Assembly (NCBI GenBank): GCA_020726335.1
Contig: DYSU01000002.1
Span: forward strand, 21,236 to 85,235
Reading direction: 5' to 3'
Length of the DNA: 64,000 bases
Origin: Thiomargarita sp.
Lineage (GTDB): Bacteria > Pseudomonadota > Gammaproteobacteria > Beggiatoales > Beggiatoaceae
A program made the position numbers and the translations under genes. The notes beneath the pieces were generated by a model. That model saw only the letters and a program-made list of their open reading frames with translations. It ran no database searches and had not been told where the DNA came from. Shown here one piece after another: positions 59,409-64,000 of this stretch (its first letter is position 1; each line of letters starts with the position of its first letter).

Positions 59409-60875
59409 TTATTTAACGCCATCAGCGATGAGGGTGAATGTTGCTTGATTCAACAAAAAATGCGCCCCAATGCTGGCAGCATAGCCCAATAAAATCGCCC
59501 ATGTCCATTTGAGATGGGCAAAAAAAGTATAAATGCCCCGCGCCTGTCCCATCACCCCCACCCCTGCGGCTGAGCCGATGGACAACAGCGAACCGCCCAC
59601 CCCTGCGGTCAACGTCACCAACATCCATTGGCCTTCAGACATAGAGGGCATCATGGTCAACACCGCAAACATCACGGGAATATTGTCGATAATCGCCGAC
59701 AAAAAGCCGATTAAAATATTGGCGGTGGTCGTGCCCAAATACCCGTACATCAACGTTGATGTCAAATGCAAATAGCCCAAAGCCCCCAAACCGCCCACGC
59801 ATAAAATCACGCCATAAAAAAACATCAACGTGTCCCATTCGGCGCGGGCCAACGATTTAAAAATATCGTAATTGCGATCATCGCTATGTACCGCATCGGT
59901 GGTGGACGAATCAAACACATGGTCATAGAACTCAATATGAGCGCGTTTTTTCAAATAAAAGCCGAATAATTTCAAAAATCCCAAGCCCGTCATCATGCCC
60001 AACACGGGGGGCAAATGCAGAAAATTATGGGCGGAAACCGCCATGGCGATGGTCAAGACAAACAAAGCAACCACCACCCACGCGCCTGTTTTTAATGAAG
60101 TGTCTTCTTTAACAGCAGGCGGTTGTTGTCGGTCAATGCTCAAACCCATGAAAAACGCAGGCACCAGCCAATTGATGAGCGCGGGAATGAATAAATCAAA
60201 AAAATCAAAGAATTGAAGCAAGCCTTTTTGCCAAACCATCAGCGTGGTGATGTCGCCAAATGGACTGAATGCGCCACCTGCATTGGCCGCCACCACCACG
60301 TTGATACAACCGACGATGATGAATTTTTTATTGTCACCCGCCACGGCCAGCACCACAGTGGACATCAACAGCGCGGTGGTCAGATTGTCAGCCACAGGCG
60401 AAATAAAAAAGGCCAATAAACCTGTCAGCCAATAAATGGTGCGCAAGGAAAAGCCGCGTGACACCAGCCAACCGCGCAACGCATTGAACACGCCGCGTTC
60501 ATCCATGGTGTTGATGTAGGTCATCGCCGCCAACAAAAACAAGAATAATTCACTATATTCCAATAAGTTATGTTGCACCAACGTGTGGGCGGTTTGTTGG
60601 TCGCCGTGTTGGGCATAAACCCAAGCCACCAATGCCCAAATGAGGCCAGCGGCCACCAGCATCGGTTTGGATTTGCGCAATTCCAAATGCTCTTCGGCGA
60701 TCACAAAAGCATAGGCGATGACAAAAATGAACAAACACACATAGCCCATCGTGGTTTGGGTTAAATCCAGCGCGTGCGCGGCTTGGGTTGACGCGGCAAT
60801 AACGACATCGGTAGAAAAGACCATGGCCAATAAAAACAGCGATAACGACAGAAAGCGGAATGAAAACATATGCAT
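59409..60875 (-). CDS. nhaD: Na+/H+ antiporter NhaD
   Basis: Exchanges sodium for protons in alkaline or saline conditions. 488 residues, about 12-13 helices; the first (5-27) may be a cleavable signal. The NhaD hallmarks are SPVADNLTTALLM, GGAFSPFGDITTLMVWQ and a C-terminal GSAAGVGVMGQARG. An ATG two codons later is an alternative start. An extended -10 promoter lies 30 bases upstream. Confidence 0.93.
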   Translation of the reverse strand: MHMFSFRFLSLSLFLLAMVFSTDVVIAASTQAAHALDLTQTTMGYVCLFIFVIAYAFVIAEEHLELRKSKPMLVAAGLIWALVAWVYAQHGDQQTAHTLVQHNLLEYSELFLFLLAAMTYINTMDERGVFNALRGWLVSRGFSLRTIYWLTGLLAFFISPVADNLTTALLMSTVVLAVAGDNKKFIIVGCINVVVAANAGGAFSPFGDITTLMVWQKGLLQFFDFFDLFIPALINWLVPAFFMGLSIDRQQPPAVKEDTSLKTGAWVVVALFVLTIAMAVSAHNFLHLPPVLGMMTGLGFLKLFGFYLKKRAHIEFYDHVFDSSTTDAVHSDDRNYDIFKSLARAEWDTLMFFYGVILCVGGLGALGYLHLTSTLMYGYLGTTTANILIGFLSAIIDNIPVMFAVLTMMPSMSEGQWMLVTLTAGVGGSLLSIGSAAGVGVMGQARGIYTFFAHLKWTWAILLGYAASIGAHFLLNQATFTLIADGVK

Positions 60876-60905
60876 AAAATTTAAATTTATAAAATGGAAA
60901 GGCGA

Positions 60906-60914
60906 ATTATAGCA
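60906..60914 (-). promoter_or_regulatory. Extended -10 promoter of nhaD
   Basis: The minus strand reads TGCTATAAT, a perfect extended -10, just after a run of Ts that follows the ABC-F gene. The expected leader is about 24 bases. It would let nhaD be expressed apart from the ABC-F gene. Confidence 0.5.
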
Positions 60915-60932
60915 TAAAAAAACCCGCCTTCT

Positions 60933-62768
60933 TCATAAAGACGCGCTTTCTAAACGCTCGCTCAACAGCAACCATTCCTCTTCCAATTGGCTGATTTGTT
61001 GTTCAAGGTCTTGATTTTGTTGAGCATAAGCGCGCACTTGCTGGTGGTCATGATAAACGTCGGGTTCTGTCAAACGCAGGGTGATGCCCGCTTGTTGTTG
61101 GTTTAAGCTGTCCAGTTGTTTTTCCAGTTTTTTCAATTGGTTGTTCAATTGTTTGCGCTGAAAATGCTGTTGTTTTTGCGGTTTTTCAGTTTTGACTTCG
61201 GTTGTGGTTTTGTTTTGGTTGAGCAACCATTGACGATAATCCTCCAAATCGCCATCAAACGGCGTGATTTTTTGGTTGGCCACCCATAAAAATTGGTCGG
61301 TGGTGGCACGCAATAAATGGCGGTCGTGCGACACCAACACCAGCGCGCCGCTGTAGCTTTGCAAGGCCACGGTCAACGCATGGCGCATTTCCAAATCCAG
61401 ATGGTTGGTTGGCTCATCCAACAACAATAAATTGGGGGCTTGCAACACCAACAACGCCAACGCAAGGCGCGCTTTTTCGCCGCCTGAAAAAGGCGCGGTG
61501 GCGGTCAATGCCATGTCGCCGCTAAAACCGAAGCCGCCCAGAAAATTTTTCAGCGATTGTTCGGTTTCATAAGGTTTCAGGCGTTGGGTATGCAATAAAG
61601 GACTGCCGTGCGGGTCTAAAGTTTCCAATTGGTGTTGGGAAAAATACCCAATTTTCAAGTTGTTGGCTGGTTTAATTTGTCCCGCAGTGGGCGTTATCTG
61701 GCCTGCCAATAATTTAATCAACGTCGATTTGCCCGCGCCATTTGCGCCCAACAACGCCAAACGCATTGCGGGCAATAATTGCAATTGCACGTCCTGCAAC
61801 ACCGTTTTTTCGCCATAGGCCACGCTAACTTTATCTAAATTTAACAAGGGGTTGGGGTTGTGTTCAGGTGGCGGAAATTCAAATTGAAACGGTGAATCTA
61901 AATGTGCCGCGCTGATTAAATCCAGCTTGGCCAACGCTTTAACCCGACTTTGGGCTTGTTTGGCTTTGCTCGCTTTGGCTTTGAAGCGTTGGATAAACTG
62001 TTGTAAATGCGCGATTTGCGTCTGTTGTTTTTGATAGGCGGCTTGCTGTTGCGCCAATTTCATCGCCCGCTGTTGTTCATATAAATCATAATCCCCCGTA
62101 TAAACCGTCAATTTTTGCTGGTCTAAATGGGCAATGTGACCGACCACTTGATTGAGAAAATCGCGGTCATGTGAAATCAACAACAGCGTGCCTGTGTATT
62201 GCTTTAACCATTGCTCAAACCACAACACCGCGTCTAAATCCAAGTGGTTGGTTGGCTCATCCAACAGCAATAAATCGGCACGGCACATCAAGGTGCGCGC
62301 CAAATTCAACCGCATCCGCCAACCGCCTGAAAAGGTTTTGACCGCTTGTTGACAGGCTTGTGGGCTAAAACCCAAACCATGCAGAATCTGCCCAGCGCGG
62401 GCAGGGGCGCGATAGCCGTCAATCGCTTCAATTTGGCTGTGTAGCTGGGCTTCAGCCAAGCCCTGCGCGGTTTTTAACGCTTGTTGAAAACGATGCAGTT
62501 CCTCATCGCCGCTGAGGGTATAATCCAAAGCCGATTCTTCTGAGGTAGGCGTTTCTTGGGCAACATGGGCGATAATCCAATCTTTGGGCAAGCTGGCTTC
62601 GCCTTGGTCAGCGGTGATTTTCCCGCGTAACAGGGCGAATAAACTGGATTTGCCACAACCATTTGCCCCGATCAAGCCCATTTTCCAGCCTGCATGTACC
62701 ATTAAATCAGCGTTGTCCAACAATAATTTTTGTCCACGGCGCAGTTGTAGTTTTTGCAGTTGTATCAT
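60933..62768 (-). CDS. ABC-F family ATPase (YheS-like)
   Basis: Ribosome-associated ABC-F protein with no membrane domain. 611 residues from the ATG at 62768, which has an AGGA site. Two ABC modules: Walker A GANGCGKSS and GANGAGKST, signatures FSGGWRMRLNLAR and FSGGEKARLALAL, both Walker B regions reading LLLLDEPTNHLDL. The linker (240-310) is Q-rich and a C-terminal coiled coil (530-610) is present. YheS is the closest of the four main ABC-F types; Uup is the alternative. Confidence 0.9.
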   Translation of the reverse strand: MIQLQKLQLRRGQKLLLDNADLMVHAGWKMGLIGANGCGKSSLFALLRGKITADQGEASLPKDWIIAHVAQETPTSEESALDYTLSGDEELHRFQQALKTAQGLAEAQLHSQIEAIDGYRAPARAGQILHGLGFSPQACQQAVKTFSGGWRMRLNLARTLMCRADLLLLDEPTNHLDLDAVLWFEQWLKQYTGTLLLISHDRDFLNQVVGHIAHLDQQKLTVYTGDYDLYEQQRAMKLAQQQAAYQKQQTQIAHLQQFIQRFKAKASKAKQAQSRVKALAKLDLISAAHLDSPFQFEFPPPEHNPNPLLNLDKVSVAYGEKTVLQDVQLQLLPAMRLALLGANGAGKSTLIKLLAGQITPTAGQIKPANNLKIGYFSQHQLETLDPHGSPLLHTQRLKPYETEQSLKNFLGGFGFSGDMALTATAPFSGGEKARLALALLVLQAPNLLLLDEPTNHLDLEMRHALTVALQSYSGALVLVSHDRHLLRATTDQFLWVANQKITPFDGDLEDYRQWLLNQNKTTTEVKTEKPQKQQHFQRKQLNNQLKKLEKQLDSLNQQQAGITLRLTEPDVYHDHQQVRAYAQQNQDLEQQISQLEEEWLLLSERLESASL

Positions 62769-62862
62769 GAAAAATCCTGTTAAAATGGCAAAGCGTTGGT
62801 TTTGGGTTGAAGTTTTACCCATTGTCCCCACTTTAGCCTGAAAATTCTACTTAGGAATGGGT

Positions 62863-63198
62863 ATGTTTGTAAAGAATATTGATGTGCATGAATTGGCGGA
62901 AATGTTGTTCAACAATGAATCTTTGCTGTTGATTGATGTCAGAACCACGGGCGAAATGGCCGCAGGGGTCATCACCACAACGCCCAAAGTGATGCCTTTA
63001 GTGACTTTGCCCATGCGGATGAATGACATTCCCCGTGATAAAAAAGTGGTGTTTTATTGCCGTACGGGCGCACGTTCAGCCCAAGCTTGTATGTATTTTC
63101 AACAACAAGGCTTTGATAACATGCATAATTTATACGGTGGTATCATCATGTGGGCGCAAAATGGCTTGCCCATTTCCCGCTTAGCGCAACCGCTATGA
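62863..63198 (+). CDS. Rhodanese-like single-domain sulfurtransferase
   Basis: 111 residues. The active-site loop CRTGARS places the persulfide Cys at residue 66. LLIDVRTTGEMAAGVI opens the domain and LYGGIIMWAQNGLP ends it. The ATG at 62863 is preferred over 62857 because the TTAGGA site is six bases away. It overlaps a small Cys-rich membrane protein gene. Confidence 0.9.
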   Translation: MFVKNIDVHELAEMLFNNESLLLIDVRTTGEMAAGVITTTPKVMPLVTLPMRMNDIPRDKKVVFYCRTGARSAQACMYFQQQGFDNMHNLYGGIIMWAQNGLPISRLAQPL

Positions 63199-63341
63199 AC
63201 CATTTTTTAGCCCTTTTGGGTTTGGCGGGTTTATGCGGTATGTGGGCAATGTTTCAATGGTGGTTGCGTAAAAAACAAGCGGATTATCAAGGGTATAAAG
63301 CAGGTTGTGGGGCTTGTCAAAACGACAATTGTCAGCAATAA
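63195..63341 (+). CDS. Small Cys-rich membrane protein
   Basis: 48 residues. One membrane helix (4-24) and a short cytoplasmic tail ending with C-x-x-C-x4-C (GCGACQNDNC). It resembles small FeoB-associated Cys-rich membrane proteins. The start overlaps the rhodanese stop (ATGA), so both are made together, possibly for sulfur or metal transfer at the membrane. Confidence 0.7.
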   Translation: MNHFLALLGLAGLCGMWAMFQWWLRKKQADYQGYKAGCGACQNDNCQQ

Positions 63342-63344
63342 ATT

Positions 63345-63479
63345 TTAGATGTCAGCCAACATGCGTTGTAATTCGCCGTTTTGATACCTTTCCATTGCGT
63401 TGTCACAGCCGCCGATAAATTCACCCTTGATAAAAATCTGGGGTGCGGTGGGCCAATCGTTCAGTTCTTTATTTAAAAA
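63345..63479 (-). pseudogene. grxD: 3' fragment of a monothiol glutaredoxin gene (grxD)
   Basis: The minus strand encodes only the last ~44 residues of Grx4: NDWPTAPQIFIKGEFIGGCD, then the final helix ending in MLADI. The first ~60 residues, including the CGFS active site, are absent. Upstream the sequence becomes AT-rich and encodes an unrelated protein. The break is near 63475. Confidence 0.85.
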
Positions 63480-63954
63480 AGTTCATCTTTCATAAAATCT
63501 ATTTTCTTCCATTGTTGCATCTCTTTTTTTAAGTCATCAATATGTTCTTCCATTATTTTCTTATATTCAAGCAAACTGTAATAGAAACTTATAAACTCGC
63601 TATTACTATTTAGTATGTGAGAAATATATTCATCAACAAAATTAATATCTTCGCATACAATATTTTTTAAATTACAATAATCTTTAAATTGTTCTATCTC
63701 TTGTGGATTAAATCAGAATTACATGCAAGTACAATTTTATTTATTTGTATTACTTCTATACCTGTTTTCTCTTCATCAAAGCATTTTTCTAAATCTTTTA
63801 AAAATTTTTTTACAATATTGGTTTTCTGTGTAGTATATTCAATAAATATATATTTTCCATTTTTTAAAATAATATAACTGTCAGGCGTACCTTTTAAACC
63901 CCATTTATTATTTTGTTTAAATTGCTTTTTTAATTCATTTTTTCAAAAGGTCAT
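63473..63954 (-). pseudogene. Frameshifted PD-(D/E)XK nuclease-like gene remnant
   Basis: If two single-base shifts are repaired, the minus strand from an ATG at 63954 reads one AT-rich protein of about 160 residues. The first shift is an extra base in the A-run at 63945-63948 and the second a missing base near 63708. The middle part contains KWGLKGTPDSYIIL then KYIFIEYTTQK, a D...E-x-T core like the restriction-endonuclease-type domains at the N termini of some large STAND or TPR proteins, and continues with a Lys-rich helix. It ends DELF at the junction with the broken grxD. Both shifts are in short homopolymers, so sequencing error is possible. Confidence 0.55.
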
Positions 63955-64000
63955 GGGTGTCCTAAAGTTGCCAATTGCCCAGATCGGCATTCATGCCTTC
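63955..64000. other. Unassigned window end
   Basis: The last 46 bases return to ordinary base composition. No gene can be assigned on either strand; a short minus-strand frame ending in a stop is visible. Confidence 0.3.

Noticed and set aside
63689..63877. 62-codon plus-strand open frame
   Set aside because: Opposite the nuclease-like remnant; Ser/Phe-rich by complementarity to a Lys/Glu-rich frame.

Overview
This is a 64 kb stretch of a bacterial chromosome, almost certainly from a gammaproteobacterium. The evidence is the set of gammaproteobacterial-type genes (ubiB, recB, nhaD, ihfA with a merR-type neighbour, ftsEX, mlaFE, type II secretion gspD/gspL) and the class-typical blocks rpsF-rpsR-rplI, pyrH-frr-uppS-cdsA-dxr and pheT-ihfA-merR. 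The fused-type 2-oxoacid:ferredoxin oxidoreductase (korAB), an NnrS protein and a NhaD antiporter fit a free-living, possibly microaerobic or nitrogen-oxide-exposed lineage, for example something near Thiotrichales or Methylococcales. I cannot fix the genus from sequence alone. Proteins are rich in Gln and the base composition is moderate, apart from two clearly AT-rich patches.

Layout. 0-8 kb: ubiB (cut by the window start), recB, dnaA (TTG start), degP/htrA. 8-14 kb: korA-korB, then a continuous ribosomal protein run rpmB-rpmG-rpsF-rpsR-rplI, then mdh. 14-18 kb (minus strand): an OafA-like O-acyltransferase with an SGNH domain, a Wzm-type polysaccharide exporter permease, and nnrS overlapping it; then sodB. 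18-23 kb: rho-gspL converging on folK-ftsE-ftsX. 23.5-28 kb: tRNA-Met and pyrH-frr-uppS-cdsA-dxr. 28-37.5 kb: gspD, thiC and tex on minus, the NAD(P)HX repair gene nnr on plus, and mlaF-mlaE on minus. 37.5-39.4 kb: an AT-rich two-gene island (AAA/ABC-type ATPase plus a small unknown protein), the best candidate in the window for an undescribed, defence-like system. 39.5-41 kb: an Hpt protein and a receiver-histidine kinase. 41-47.4 kb: metG, rsmE, wzt, infA, dapF, gmd. 47.4-54 kb: an OmpA-like protein with a C-terminal Ig-like domain, a block of two uncharacterised genes beside glmU, and prfC. 53.7-58.4 kb: merR-ihfA-pheT and a PilM/PilN/GspL-like gene with a small membrane protein. 58.5-63.3 kb: a Bax-inhibitor-1 family protein, nhaD, an ABC-F ATPase, a rhodanese and a small Cys-rich membrane protein. 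63.3-64 kb: a truncated grxD and a frameshifted, AT-rich nuclease-like gene, i.e. a second accessory scar.

Functional threads. Surface polysaccharide functions are scattered (gmd for GDP-sugar supply, wzm and wzt for ABC export 28 kb apart, an O-acyltransferase, glmU). Type II secretion genes are also dispersed (gspL with rho, gspD alone, a possible GspL/PilN relative at 57 kb). Envelope maintenance is represented by degP, mlaFE, ftsEX, uppS/cdsA and the OmpA-like protein. Replication, transcription and translation housekeeping fills most of the rest. Several normally conserved partners are absent from their usual places: pheS, rpsB-tsf, rseP-bamA, mlaDCB, dnaN and recC/recD. This points to a rearranged genome. 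No rRNA, CRISPR array, complete insertion sequence or convincing oriC was seen.
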